64,000 nucleotides of DNA from Oscillibacter valericigenes. Lineage in GTDB: Bacteria; Bacillota; Clostridia; Oscillospirales; Oscillospiraceae. Location: positions 1 to 64,000 of the forward strand of contig NZ_JAFBIQ010000004.1 in assembly GCF_021531315.1 (NCBI RefSeq), in the 5' to 3' direction. Positions within the stretch are counted from its first letter, which is position 1. Every line of letters starts with the position of its first letter. Shown here piece after piece: positions 23,356-34,524 of this stretch. The notes below the pieces were generated by a model. It saw nothing but the letters and a program-made list of their open reading frames with translations. It searched no databases and had not been told where the DNA came from. Made by a program: the position numbers and the translations under genes.

Positions 23356-25534
23356 GCTTCTCCACCCCGCAGACCTTGCGCACGGCGCGATAGACCAGCT
23401 CGGCGAGCAGCACGAGCACCGTGCCGATGAGTAGCCCGAACAGCACGCCCCAGCCGGTGCGCAGGAGGCTGATCAAAAACGGCGTGCGGATATGCAGGAA
23501 GGTGTTGACGACGCTCACGAGGCCGATGCTCATGCCGAGGCCGAATACCATCGGCAGAAAACGCAGACCGCGTCGCAGCGACCAGATGAAGAGCAGCAGC
23601 ATCGGCCAGCCGATGAGCATCTCCTTGGTGCGCGGGCGGATCACAAGCGTATTTTCCAAAAAGTTGCGGAACGCCAGCTCCGTGCTGGAGGTTCCGGTGG
23701 AATTGCCGGTGCGGTAGATGTAGTAGACGAACACCAGCAGCATGAACACCGCCGCGACGGCGATGACCACCACCGCGAGGAACCAGCCGAGCTGCATCGG
23801 TGTTTTCATCAGCTCGGCAAAGTAGGCGTTAAAGCGCTCCACGCGCCCCTTCTCTCCGCGCGGTCCAACATGGGCGAGCACGGCGTCGCGCGCACCTGTC
23901 TCCTCATAGGCGAAGACCAGCAGATAGGCCAGCATGAATACGCCGATGGGAATAAGCTGCATGAGCTTCACGCCGCGGTACAGGTCGATCTCGATGATGT
24001 AGGAAAGCTGCGAGAGCGCAGCGGAGGTGAGCAGCGAGCCGCACAGCGCCGCTGCGATCGCGGCCAGCGCCGTTGTGACCGTGCTGCCGAGCAGCCTGCC
24101 GAAGGCGGGATGCGGCTGCGCCCGATGCTGCTCCGCCAGCACGCGGCAGAGGCCTGCCGCCGCGAGCGAGGGCATCACGATGCCGCCGGACATCGACAGC
24201 AGCAGCGGATAGGAGGCAGGCTTCAAGACTGCGAGGGTCACAACGCCGAGTGCGCCGAGCGCCAGCAGGAGCAGCCTTGTGCGGCGGCTGACAAGGAAAA
24301 AGAGGTCAAAGAGCAGCACAAGCAGCGCCGCCGTGCCGATGCCCTGCACGACGCGCAGCACCATCGAGGGCGTTTTCAGCTCCATCGGCGGCACGGTCGC
24401 GCGGGTGTAGCCCATCGGTTCGAGCCGCGCGTCGAGGTCACCGATCATCTTTTCATAGGCGGCGGGCTCGGTGATGTAGATCCACTTCGTCTGATCCGCG
24501 TCCCAGCTCACATCATTGTCCGGCTCGAGGATCATCTTGAGCAGCACCACCTTGCAGTTGCGCTCCACGATGGCGCGGAAAAAGGAGTTGGTGATCTCCT
24601 CCGGCCCCTCGTAGCCGCAGTAGGCATAGCGGTTTTGAATGTAGCCCCACTCGTTGAACACGCGGATGCCGTGATAGCCGATGTCGTCGAGCAGCTGCTC
24701 GATGCCGGGCCAGACATTGTTCAGGCTCTGGTCGTTCTGCTCGACCATCGCGACGCTCGCGCCGCTGCTCTGGAGATACTGTGTGAGCAGCGCCCTGCCC
24801 TCCTCGCTCTCATAGCCGACCAGCTCGTCGCCGCTGTTCATGAAATATGGGGAACCATAGCGCTCAAGCACCTTGATATACGCCTGCGCGAAGCGCGTGC
24901 CGTTCGTCCCCTTCTGCGTTTCGGTGCGCGGTACGATCTGATAGCCGTGGGACTCGAGCAGCCGCGCGGTCTCCGGCCAGATGCCGAGGCGCAGCTCCAG
25001 CAGCTTTTCGCCCTTCTCGCCGTTGGGCTGCTGGGCGATGAGGAGGTAGCCCTTCTCGCCGTCGCGCAGCGTCTTGGCGGTGAAATCCTCCACGCGGGCG
25101 GTGAAGGCGTCCAGCACCCAGTCGAAGGCCGCCGCCGTGTCGGTGCAGAGGATCGCGTCGCTCACATCGGTGCTCGCGCGCATCCAGCCGACGACCTCGT
25201 CGGGATAGTTCGCCTCCCAGTTGACGGCGTTCATCGCCTTTTTGACCGTCATGGCGTGGATGGGGATCATCGCGCTCTCGCTCAGGCTGACGGCGTTGGC
25301 CTCACCGACCAGCGCCTTATGGATGCCGAGCGAGGCAAAGAGATCCAGCCACTCGCCCTCCGTCTTTGCGGACTGACCGGCCATATAGCGCAGGCTTGAA
25401 TAATCGAGAACATAGTCGTAATATTTGTTGCTCTGCTCCGCCTTTATGCGCGCCGTGAGCGGCACGAGCGAGGCCAGCAGGCCGATCAGCGCCACGAGCA
25501 CGAGCACGCGGTCTTTTTTCAGTAGGCTCTTCAT
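23348..25534 (-). CDS. DUF5693 family membrane protein
   Basis: The 728-residue protein has an N-terminal membrane anchor (VLVLVALIGLLASLVPLTA), an extracellular domain of about 370 residues (GYHGIRVFNEWGYIQNRYAY; GPEEITNSFFRAIVERNCKV) and about nine C-terminal membrane segments. The family has no known biochemical role, but members sit next to csaB, as here, where the stop overlaps the fusion gene by 8 bp. A role in wall-polymer modification or export is an inference from that. The ATG at 25534 has GAAGGAGAA upstream; more distal in-frame starts lie in a hairpin-rich leader. Confidence 0.85.
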   Translation of the reverse strand: MKSLLKKDRVLVLVALIGLLASLVPLTARIKAEQSNKYYDYVLDYSSLRYMAGQSAKTEGEWLDLFASLGIHKALVGEANAVSLSESAMIPIHAMTVKKAMNAVNWEANYPDEVVGWMRASTDVSDAILCTDTAAAFDWVLDAFTARVEDFTAKTLRDGEKGYLLIAQQPNGEKGEKLLELRLGIWPETARLLESHGYQIVPRTETQKGTNGTRFAQAYIKVLERYGSPYFMNSGDELVGYESEEGRALLTQYLQSSGASVAMVEQNDQSLNNVWPGIEQLLDDIGYHGIRVFNEWGYIQNRYAYCGYEGPEEITNSFFRAIVERNCKVVLLKMILEPDNDVSWDADQTKWIYITEPAAYEKMIGDLDARLEPMGYTRATVPPMELKTPSMVLRVVQGIGTAALLVLLFDLFFLVSRRTRLLLLALGALGVVTLAVLKPASYPLLLSMSGGIVMPSLAAAGLCRVLAEQHRAQPHPAFGRLLGSTVTTALAAIAAALCGSLLTSAALSQLSYIIEIDLYRGVKLMQLIPIGVFMLAYLLVFAYEETGARDAVLAHVGPRGEKGRVERFNAYFAELMKTPMQLGWFLAVVVIAVAAVFMLLVFVYYIYRTGNSTGTSSTELAFRNFLENTLVIRPRTKEMLIGWPMLLLFIWSLRRGLRFLPMVFGLGMSIGLVSVVNTFLHIRTPFLISLLRTGWGVLFGLLIGTVLVLLAELVYRAVRKVCGVEKHV

Positions 25535-25684
25535 TTGTGATTCTCCTTCATGCGGCCGTCTGCGCGCTCCGTCCCGGCTTTTTCGGGGGGACAGCCTGTG
25601 CGCGGCCGCAGGCTTTTCCTTCCGTTCGCATAATGCACCAGAATAACTTTTAATATAGCACGCGCGCGCGGGTTTGTAAACATG

Positions 25685-25711
25685 AAAACAGCGGCGTGCC
25701 GCCGCTGTTTT
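25685..25711 (-). terminator. Terminator of the DUF2974 gene
   Basis: AAAACAGCGGC (25685-25695) pairs with 25701-25711, directly after the stop codon of the leftward gene at 25713, with a short T-run on the minus strand. Confidence 0.85.
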
Positions 25712-25712
25712 G

Positions 25713-26897
25713 TCACTTTTTCCTCTCGCCGCGCTTTCCTTTTTTCCTGAGCTGCTGCTCAAGCTTGCGGCGCAGCGGCTCGAGATCGTTTTTCTGCACG
25801 TCGTCCGCCACATTCCTCGCATACGAGCCTACGAGCGCCCGCAGCGAACCAGAGAGCAGCTGGCGCGTTTCGCGGTCGAGGTTCGAGTAGGTCTTGAGCA
25901 TCGTCACCGCACTTTTGAGCCTGTCGCCGTTGAGGTCGGAGAGCGTCCTCGCGCCCGAAGCGGTCATCACCGTGTAGAGCGCGTCGGCAAAGGCCTCGCG
26001 CTGCTTCGGGCTGAGCGTCTCCTCCCACGATTCCAGCGTTTCGTCGATGACCTTTCCCTCGCGGGAAAAGCCGTCGAGGTGAACAAAATGGTCTCCCAGC
26101 ACCTGCCAGGAAAAACCGTTGTGCTGCATCATGCCCTCGGCGTCGGACTGCACGACCTGCACGCTCTGCTCATGCTCCAAAAGCTGCCCGACCACGCTTG
26201 ACTGCGGCACGATGGTGCGGATGCGCGCGGCGATGCGCGCGTGCTCCGGCGTTCCGGCGAAGGACCTGACGAAACCGGGGCCGTCGTTGTTGTAGACCTG
26301 AAGGATCCTGTCCTGCACGGCGGCGGGGGCCTTCACCGCGGCGTAGACCGCGAGATTACCACCCTTGGAGTGCCCGCCGATGCGCAGCTTCTCGTCCGGA
26401 TACTGCCGCACCATGCGGCCAAGGTACTCCAGCGAGCGCGTCTGGGAAGGAATGACCTCCAGATAGCTCATGTTAAGGTCCTCCTTCCAGCCGACGATGG
26501 TGTCGTCCGTACCGCGGTAGGCAATGTAGACGCTGCCGTCGCCGACCTCAACGGTCAGCGCCGCGAACTGCTGCTCATGCGCATCGTCGAGCAGCTCGCA
26601 GTAGCCGTTGAGACGCATTTCGCCAAAGCGCACGGTGTTCGCCATGCCGCACAGAAGGTCAGGAATGCGCCCCGGCACCAGCACGCCCATGTCGATCTCG
26701 CCGCCGTTGTGGCGCTTGAAGTAAGCCTCCGCCGCGTCGCGCAGCGGCACGCCGCGCCCCAGCTCCGGCGGCGGCACGATGCCCTCGAAGTTGAGAAAGC
26801 TCAGCTCCGCCAAGATGAGGCCGTCCACCTCGTTGAAGGGCGAGACCGAAAACGGCAGGTCGCCGCGCCAGCCCAGATAATCCATGATGTTTGCCAT
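25713..26897 (-). CDS. DUF2974 (Mbeg1-like) alpha/beta hydrolase
   Basis: The 394 residues show a lipase-like fold: VYIAYRGTDDTIVGWKEDLN (oxyanion region), the nucleophile elbow RIGGHSKGGNLAVYAA with Ser in GHSKG, and YNNDGPGF further on. No signal peptide is present. The C-terminus is a basic tail (EQQLRKKGKRGERKK). DUF2974 proteins are predicted hydrolases of unknown substrate. The gene starts 5 bp after the CCA-adding enzyme stop, so the two are cotranscribed. Confidence 0.85.
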   Translation of the reverse strand: MANIMDYLGWRGDLPFSVSPFNEVDGLILAELSFLNFEGIVPPPELGRGVPLRDAAEAYFKRHNGGEIDMGVLVPGRIPDLLCGMANTVRFGEMRLNGYCELLDDAHEQQFAALTVEVGDGSVYIAYRGTDDTIVGWKEDLNMSYLEVIPSQTRSLEYLGRMVRQYPDEKLRIGGHSKGGNLAVYAAVKAPAAVQDRILQVYNNDGPGFVRSFAGTPEHARIAARIRTIVPQSSVVGQLLEHEQSVQVVQSDAEGMMQHNGFSWQVLGDHFVHLDGFSREGKVIDETLESWEETLSPKQREAFADALYTVMTASGARTLSDLNGDRLKSAVTMLKTYSNLDRETRQLLSGSLRALVGSYARNVADDVQKNDLEPLRRKLEQQLRKKGKRGERKK

Positions 26898-26902
26898 GTC
26901 CC

Positions 26903-28258
26903 CTACTCCTTTCCGTCCCCGCGCCAGCCGCTGCGGTACAGCCGCTCTGCGCGGTGCATGAGCGCGTCACGATCGTTCTCCAATTTTTCCGCGGCCACCT
27001 CGTCGAGCAGCCGCTTCTTCGCCTGCCCGACCGAACGCCCCGAAAAGCCGATGGCCAGCAGGTCGTCCCCGCTGATATTCAGCTCCGCAAGCGAGCAGCA
27101 GGCGTTCTCCGCCGTTAATTCATCATAAAGTAAAAGCGCTTCACGCCACGGCTTTTGTGCCCGCTCCAGTCCTGCGGGCGCTTTGGCGGCGTTGTCGGCG
27201 AGCTTGGTCTGCAAAAGGCTCCACACCGTCTCGCGTCCATAGCGTGCCATCAGACGGTGCACCGCCGCGCGCTCGGGCGGGAACATCTCGTCAAAGCAGG
27301 TAAGCTGCGCCCGCACGCCCTGCGCGAGCGCGTGCTCGAAGTGCAGCCGCGCCATGACGCCCTCCGCGAGCTGTGCGGAAATCGCCGTATGACCGTAAAA
27401 ATGTCCAATGCCGTCGGCATCCTGTGTAAAGCAGCTCGGCTTGCCAAGGTCATGCAGCAGCATCGTCCAGCGCAGCACTCGCGTCGGCGGCGCCGCGCCG
27501 ACAGAGCGCGCCGTGTGCTCCCACACATCGTAGCAGTGATGCGGGTTGCGCTGGTCGAAGCCCACGCAGGGCAGCAGCTCCGGCAGCACCACGCCGAGGA
27601 TGTCGGGATAGCTTAGCAGCACCGTCGTCACATACTCCCCGCACAGCAGCTTATTGAGCTCCGCGTACACGCGCTCGTGCGCGATGGCGCGCAGGCCGTC
27701 CTTCCGCGCCCGCGCGGCGATGGCGGTCTCCCTCTCGACAGAGAAACCCAGCACGGAGGCGAAACGCAGCAGCCGCAGGATGCGCAGCGCATCCTCGGCA
27801 AAGCGCCGCTCCGGCTCTCCCACGCAGCGCAGGACACCTGCGCGCAGGTCCGCCTGCCCACCGAAGGGATCGACGAGCTCCCCCGTCGGCGAGAGCGCGA
27901 TGGCGTTCACCGTGAAGTCGCGGCGGGCAAGATCGTCCTCGATGCGGTCGGTGAAGGTCACGCTTTCGGGGTGGCGGCTGTCGTGATAGGCGCCGTCGCG
28001 CCGCTCGGTCGTATGCTCGACCGCGACGCCGCCGCGCACGAGCGTCACCGTGCCGTGCGCCAATCCCGTCGGGTGCGCCGCCGCGCCGAAGAGCTCCATG
28101 ACCTCCTCGGGCAGCGCGCCGCTCGTCATATCATAGTCGTCCGGCGCTGCGCCGCGCAGCAGGTCGCGCACGCAGCCGCCGACGAGATAGGGCGCGTGAC
28201 CGTTTTCGCGCAGCAGCGCCAGCATTTCCCGCACCGGCTGTGGAATTTTCTCCGTCAT
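26903..28258 (-). CDS. cca: CCA-adding tRNA nucleotidyltransferase with HD domain
   Basis: The 451 residues carry the class II nucleotidyltransferase signature APYLVGGCVRDLLRG with DDYDM (metal-binding DxD), RRDFTVNAIA, the ERERMLL-like ARRDF/ERVYAELNKLL helix and, at about residue 250, an HD domain (MLLHDLGK, HFYGHTAIS). The enzyme completes or repairs the CCA end of tRNAs; the HD part may add phosphatase activity. The ATG at 28258 follows GAGAGGGGCG. It is transcribed divergently from murC. Confidence 0.93.
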   Translation of the reverse strand: MTEKIPQPVREMLALLRENGHAPYLVGGCVRDLLRGAAPDDYDMTSGALPEEVMELFGAAAHPTGLAHGTVTLVRGGVAVEHTTERRDGAYHDSRHPESVTFTDRIEDDLARRDFTVNAIALSPTGELVDPFGGQADLRAGVLRCVGEPERRFAEDALRILRLLRFASVLGFSVERETAIAARARKDGLRAIAHERVYAELNKLLCGEYVTTVLLSYPDILGVVLPELLPCVGFDQRNPHHCYDVWEHTARSVGAAPPTRVLRWTMLLHDLGKPSCFTQDADGIGHFYGHTAISAQLAEGVMARLHFEHALAQGVRAQLTCFDEMFPPERAAVHRLMARYGRETVWSLLQTKLADNAAKAPAGLERAQKPWREALLLYDELTAENACCSLAELNISGDDLLAIGFSGRSVGQAKKRLLDEVAAEKLENDRDALMHRAERLYRSGWRGDGKE

Positions 28259-28304
28259 GCGCCCGCCCCTCTCGTAAAAAAATTTTTCCGCTTGAAAATC
28301 AGCA

Positions 28305-28333
28305 TTGTACTTTGCGGTGTTTTGTATTATACT
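28305..28333 (+). promoter_or_regulatory. Promoter of murC
   Basis: TTGTAC (28305-28310) and TATACT (28328-28333) with a 17-base spacer lie 91 bp before murC, in the divergent cca-murC gap. Confidence 0.75.
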
Positions 28334-28424
28334 ATATGGGAAATTTTTTTGCAATTCGCATTGCGTTCCGCTGTCGGCCAATGCCGCAAGCGGTCAGAAT
28401 GTGTGTTTTTGGGAAGGAAGCTGT

Positions 28425-29795
28425 ATGGACATCAACGCCTATCTCGTCCCAGGCAAGCGGGCGCACCTCGCAGGCATCGGCGGCGTGTCGATGAGTCCGC
28501 TCGCAGAGGTGCTGCACTTCATGGGCCTTTCGGTGCAGGGCAGCGACATGAACGACTCCCCCGCCGTGGAGCACCTGCGCGCGCTGGGCATCCCCGTGGC
28601 CATCGGCCACGCGGCGGACAATCTCGGCGAGGCGGACTTTGTCGTCCGCACCGCCGCGATCCACGACGATAACCCCGAGATCTCCGGTGCGGTCACGCGC
28701 GGCATCCCTGTCTTTGAGCGGGCGCAGGCCTGGGGCGCGATCATGCACGGCTACCGCAACGCTCTGTGCATCTCCGGCACGCACGGCAAAACGACTACCA
28801 CCAGCATGGCGACGCACATCTTCATGGCGGCGGACGCCGACCCCACCGTGATGATCGGCGGCACGCTGCCGCTGCTCCACTCCGGCTACCGCGTCGGCCA
28901 CGGCGACACGATCATCGCCGAGAGCTGCGAATACCGCAACTCATTTCTGAGCTTCTTCCCCACCGTCGCGGTCATTTTGAACATTGAGGCCGACCATCTG
29001 GACTTTTTCAAGGACCTGCACGATGTCGAGCGCTCTTTCCGCCGCTTCGCGGAGCTGGTCCCCGCCGGCGGCCATGTCGTCGCCAACTGGGACGATGCCG
29101 GCGTGCGCGAAACGCTCGCGGGCTACCGCGGCTCTCTCTTCACCTTCAGCGAGCGCGACAAAAGCGCCCACTGCCACGCGGAGAACATCGTCTTCACCAA
29201 CGGCCTGCCCTCCTTCGATGTTGTCTGCATGGGTAAAAAATACGCCCATGTCGAGCTTTCCGTCGGCGGGGAGCACAATGTGATGAATGCGCTCGCCGCG
29301 GCGAGTGCCGCCTATGTGCTCGGCATCCGCGGCGAGGCCGTGGAGCGCGGGCTCATCACCTTCACAGGCGCGGGCCGCCGCTTTGAGAAAAAGGGCAGCT
29401 ATCACGGTGCGGAGGTCTACGACGACTACGCCCACCATCCCGCTGAGCTGCACGCCCTGCTGACGATGGCGAAGACACTGCCCTACCGGCGCATCGTCTG
29501 TGCCTTCCAGCCGCACACCTACACGCGCACGAAGGCGCTTTTCAGCGAGTTTGTGCAAGAGCTGAAGCTCCCCGATGTGGTGATCCTCGCGGAAATTTAT
29601 GCCGCGCGCGAGCAGAACGACGTCGGCATCTCCTCGAGCGACCTTGCCGCGCAGATCCCCGGCGCGGTCTACTGTCCCACGCTCGATAAGGTCACGGAGG
29701 CGCTGCGCGCCGCCGCGCAGCCCGGCGACCTCATCATCACCGTCGGCGCGGGCGACATCTACAAGGCAGGCGAAAAGCTGCTGCGCGAAGAATAA
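28425..29795 (+). CDS. murC: UDP-N-acetylmuramate--L-alanine ligase
   Basis: The 456 residues match MurC, which adds L-alanine to UDP-MurNAc in peptidoglycan synthesis: an N-terminal Rossmann domain (HLAGIGGVSMSPLAEVLHFM), the ATP loop SGTHGKTTTTSM, the central ligase residues ESCEYRNSFLSFFP and NIEADHLDFF, and the C-terminal domain with YDDYAHHPAELHA and AFQPHTYTRT. GGAAGGAAG precedes the ATG. The next gene begins 23 bp after it. Confidence 0.96.
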   Translation: MDINAYLVPGKRAHLAGIGGVSMSPLAEVLHFMGLSVQGSDMNDSPAVEHLRALGIPVAIGHAADNLGEADFVVRTAAIHDDNPEISGAVTRGIPVFERAQAWGAIMHGYRNALCISGTHGKTTTTSMATHIFMAADADPTVMIGGTLPLLHSGYRVGHGDTIIAESCEYRNSFLSFFPTVAVILNIEADHLDFFKDLHDVERSFRRFAELVPAGGHVVANWDDAGVRETLAGYRGSLFTFSERDKSAHCHAENIVFTNGLPSFDVVCMGKKYAHVELSVGGEHNVMNALAAASAAYVLGIRGEAVERGLITFTGAGRRFEKKGSYHGAEVYDDYAHHPAELHALLTMAKTLPYRRIVCAFQPHTYTRTKALFSEFVQELKLPDVVILAEIYAAREQNDVGISSSDLAAQIPGAVYCPTLDKVTEALRAAAQPGDLIITVGAGDIYKAGEKLLREE

Positions 29796-29818
29796 AGAGA
29801 CAGAAGGAAGGCTTTTTC

Positions 29819-30361
29819 ATGTATCTCTCCCCCGCCTACACCACCGCGCCCGCGGAGGCCGACGAGCGCATCGGCGCGGTCTATGCCGCGCTCGACTCCC
29901 TCGGCATCCCCTACACCCGCTTTGAGCACGACGCCACCGCCACGATGGAGGACTGCGTTGCCGTCGGCGAGGCGCTCCACGGCGACATCTGCAAAAACCT
30001 CTTTCTCTGCAACCGCCAGCAGACGGCGTTCTACCTGCTCACCATGCCCGGAGACAAGCCCTTTCATACCAAGGACCTCTCCGCGCAGATCGGCTCGTCG
30101 CGCCTGTCCTTCGCCCCGCCGGAGAAGATGGAGGAGCTTTTGAACACACGCCCCGGCTCCGCCTCGGTGATGGGGCTGCTGTTTGATCAAGAGCATCAGG
30201 TGCAGCTCGTGATGGACCGCGCGGTCTACGAGGCGGAGTATTTCTGCTGCCACCCCTGCGACAACCGCGGCTCGATGAAGATCAGAACGAGCGACCTTTT
30301 GGAGAAATTCCTGCCCCATGTCGGCCATACGCCAATCGTTGCGGACCTGCCGGAGGAATAA
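29819..30361 (+). CDS. Prolyl-tRNA-synthetase-associated deacylase (YbaK/ProX-like)
   Basis: The 180-residue protein has the YbaK/EbsC editing fold: TRFEHDATATMEDCVAVGEA, CKNLFLCNRQQTAFYLLTM (with the conserved Lys), GSSRLSFAPPEKMEELL and PGSASVMGLLFD. Members such as PrdX/ProX hydrolyse Ala-tRNA-Pro or similar mischarged tRNA in trans. It is freestanding, not part of a synthetase. A terminator follows directly. It is probably cotranscribed with murC. Confidence 0.9.
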   Translation: MYLSPAYTTAPAEADERIGAVYAALDSLGIPYTRFEHDATATMEDCVAVGEALHGDICKNLFLCNRQQTAFYLLTMPGDKPFHTKDLSAQIGSSRLSFAPPEKMEELLNTRPGSASVMGLLFDQEHQVQLVMDRAVYEAEYFCCHPCDNRGSMKIRTSDLLEKFLPHVGHTPIVADLPEE

Positions 30362-30364
30362 GAA

Positions 30365-30394
30365 AAAGCCGTCTGCCCAAAGCAGACGGCTTTC
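30365..30394. terminator. Convergent terminator
   Basis: GCCGTCTGC (30368-30376) pairs with 30382-30390, flanked by AAAAA and TTT, between the deacylase and the phosphopantetheinyl transferase genes. Confidence 0.85.
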
Positions 30395-30398
30395 CTGT

Positions 30399-30998
30399 TC
30401 ACATCAGATCGCTCAGCGTGAAGCGCCGCACCTTGTCGAGCGCATCGTCCGAGTGCGTACAGACGCAGGCGACATAGTCGGGAAAGGTCTCAACATACTC
30501 AAAGCGCTCGCCGAACATCGTGGGCGAGGCTTCACGCCGGATCGCGGCAAGGCCGGTGCCGCCCCATTTGCTGCGGCTCTCGCGCCGCGTCCAGCTCTCG
30601 AAGAATTCGCGCTGCGTCGCGGCTCCGGCAATGCGCTGCATCGTCCGCTCGCTCACCGGCCGGATGCGCTCGATGTCCACGCCGACGGGCTGGTCATGGA
30701 TGCCCACGAGCACCGCGCCGCGCGTGTGGCTGAGGTTGAACTGCACCTCGGGGTGCGCGGCGAACTCGGGCTTGCCGTATTTATTATAGCTCAGCTCCGG
30801 CAGCTCGCGCCAGCCGTAGAGCGCATTGAGCCCGAGCCAGAGCGCCGCATAGGCGCAGATCGGCTCGTAGGCGAGCATGGGGTCTTTGAGGTTCGCCAGC
30901 CGCCGTCGGCGCTCCGGCGGCACGAGCGGCAGCAGCCGCGCGGCCTCGTCGTCGCTCAGAGGGCGCGTGAGCCGGATCGAGATGAGCTGTATTTTCAT
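30399..30998 (-). CDS. 4'-phosphopantetheinyl transferase superfamily protein (Sfp type)
   Basis: The 199-residue length and motifs fit Sfp-type enzymes that move 4'-phosphopantetheine from CoA to carrier proteins: FNLSHTRGAVLVGIHDQPVG, VDIERIRPVSERTM (Mg-binding Asp and Glu) and the WTRRESRSKWGGTGL helix in place of WxxKEA. No polyketide or peptide synthetase is in view, so the partner carrier is unknown; the housekeeping acyl carrier protein is one possibility. The ATG at 30998 gives the family length; earlier starts run into the dnaG leader. Confidence 0.88.
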   Translation of the reverse strand: MKIQLISIRLTRPLSDDEAARLLPLVPPERRRRLANLKDPMLAYEPICAYAALWLGLNALYGWRELPELSYNKYGKPEFAAHPEVQFNLSHTRGAVLVGIHDQPVGVDIERIRPVSERTMQRIAGAATQREFFESWTRRESRSKWGGTGLAAIRREASPTMFGERFEYVETFPDYVACVCTHSDDALDKVRRFTLSDLM

Positions 30999-31143
30999 GG
31001 CCGCGCCCCCTTTTTCTCCGTTTTTTCCCAGTATAGCCCATCGCTCGCGCGCTGTCAAACCGAAGTGCGCAAAGTTTTTTGCCGCGAAAAAAGGAAAACG
31101 CGCCGCGGCGGCGTATAAGAAAGCAAGGAAAGGAGGTCGAGCC

Positions 31144-32923
31144 ATGGCGTTTCCACAGGCTTTTTTGGATGAGCTGGTCGCCCGCAGCGACATTGTCGAT
31201 GTGGTGGGCAGCTATGTCGCGCTGACGAAAAAGGGCGCGAACTACTTCGGGCTCTGCCCCTTCCACAACGAAAAGACCGGCTCGTTCTCCGTTTCGCCGG
31301 ACAAGCAGATCTACCACTGCTTCGGCTGTAAGAAGGGCGGCGGGGTCATCAGCTTCATCATGGAGGAGGAGAACCTCTCCTTCCCCGACGCCGTGCGCTT
31401 TCTCGCCAAGCGCGCCAACCTGCCCGTTCCCGAGGAAGAACGCGGCGAGGGCAATCGCCTGCGCGCGCGGCTGCTGGAATTGAACCGCGACGCGGCGCGC
31501 TTTTACTACGAGCTGCTCCATGATAAGCGCGGCGAGGCCTGCGCGGCATATTTGGAGCAGCGCAGGATCACGCGAAAAACGGCGGTGAACTTCGGCCTCG
31601 GCGCAAGCGCCGACGAGTGGGACTGCCTGCTCACCGCGATGGGCAAAAAGGGCTACACAAAGGCCGAGCTGCTCGCCGCGGGGCTGGTCGTGCAGGGCAA
31701 GGGCGGCAGCGTGTACGACAAATTCCGCAAGCGCCTCATCTTCCCCGTCATTGATGTGCGCGGCGATGTGGTCGCCTTCGGCGGGCGCATCGTGGATAAG
31801 AACGACCCGGGCGCGAAGTATATGAACTCGCCCGAGACCATTGTTTACAGCAAGCGCCGCGTGCTCTACGGGCTGAACCTTGCCAAAAAGAGCAAGCGCG
31901 AGAACATCATCCTCGTCGAGGGCAACATCGATGTGGTGATGCTCCATCAGGCAGGCTTCGACAATGCCTGCGCCTCGATGGGCACGGCGCTCACCGGCGA
32001 GCAGATCCGCCTGCTCTCGCGCTATACGAAGGAGCTGATCCTCTGCTACGACAACGACAATGCAGGACGCATCGCCACGCAGAAGGCGCTGGAGCTTTTG
32101 AACGACACGGATTTCTCTGTGCGCGTGCTGGAGCTTCCCAACCGCATCGTGGACGGGCAGAGCGTCAAGCAGGACGCGGACGACTTCATCAAAAATCAGG
32201 GCGCGGACGCCTTTGAGCGCCTGCTCAGCGGCAGCGAGACCGGCATCGACTTCCGCATGGGGCGGCTGGCGGCGGGCTTCGACCTCAATAGCGATCAGGG
32301 CCGCATCGACTACGCCGCCGCCGCCGCGGGGCTGCTCTCCGAGCTGCCCAACGCCGTCGAGCGGGAGATCTACACCGTCCGCGCGGCGCAGAGCGCCGGC
32401 ATCTCACCCGACGCTCTGAAGCTGGAGGTGCAGCGCGCCGTCAAAAAGCGCGGCTACCGCCAGCGGCGCGAGCAGGAGCGGCGCGACCTCAATGTGGCTG
32501 CGCAGGCCCAGCCGAAGGAGCGCGCGATCCGCTACGACAACCTTCGCTCCGCGATGGCGGAGGAGGGCGTGCTGCGGCTCCTGTGCACGGACGACAGCGT
32601 GTTCGGCGACACGCCGCCGCTGCGGGAGGAGGAATTTTCCTCGCCGCTGCTCGGTCGGCTGTTCGCGCGGCTGTGGCAGCAGCGGCAGGAGATGGGGCAC
32701 ATCTCCCTCCCCCTTCTGGCCGAGAGCTTCACAAGCGACGAGATCAGCCACCTCACCAACCTTGTGCAAAAGCCCGCGTCGCTGAAAAATGCGCCGCAGG
32801 CCCTGCGCGACTACATCCGCATCATTCAGGAAGAATACCGAAAGCGCAGCGGCGCGGAGAGCGATCCCCTCGCCGCCGCCACTGAAAAATACAAAGCCCA
32901 ACTGGGACACGGAGGAAAGCAAC

Positions 32924-32931
<8 letters not shown>
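31144..32931 (+). CDS. dnaG: DNA primase
   Basis: The 595 residues match DnaG: the CHC2 zinc finger ([20 protein letters not shown], then HCFGCKKGG), the RNA polymerase core with [19 protein letters not shown], the TOPRIM motifs [19 protein letters not shown] and CYDNDNAGR, and a C-terminal helicase-binding domain from about residue 440. It synthesises primers at replication forks. AAAGGAGGTC precedes the ATG. Its last 8 bases overlap rpoD, the classical macromolecular-synthesis arrangement. Confidence 0.96.
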
Positions 32932-34303
<1,372 letters not shown>

Positions 34304-34306
<3 letters not shown>

Positions 34307-34323
34307 GCCCATAACCGGAAAAT
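34304..34323 (+). repeat. Left copy of the 20-bp direct repeat
   Basis: TAGGCCCATAACCGGAAAAT starts at the rpoD stop codon. A shorter relative, CATAACCGGAA, recurs about 110 bp further right (around 34420). Confidence 0.8.
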
Positions 34324-34475
34324 TTGAAACCTTACTTTTTTTAAATTGAAGGGAAAATTGATGCGTAGCAGGAAATTGAAAAATAGCAATTATTTTAAAT
34401 AACTCTGCGTGACAGCGCATAACCGGAATTATAAATAGATCGGGTTTTTTCAAACCGAATTTTCTGAAAATAAAC

Positions 34476-34523
34476 ACAGGCATGACCTCTGATCATTTTG
34501 ATCCATGGTCATGCCTGTATTTT
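34476..34523. terminator. Bidirectional terminator at the start of island C
   Basis: ACAGGCATGACC (34476-34487) pairs with 34507-34518, followed by ATTTTTTC and preceded by an A-rich run. It can end both rpoD readthrough and the leftward zinc-ribbon gene. Confidence 0.8.
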
Positions 34524-34524
34524 T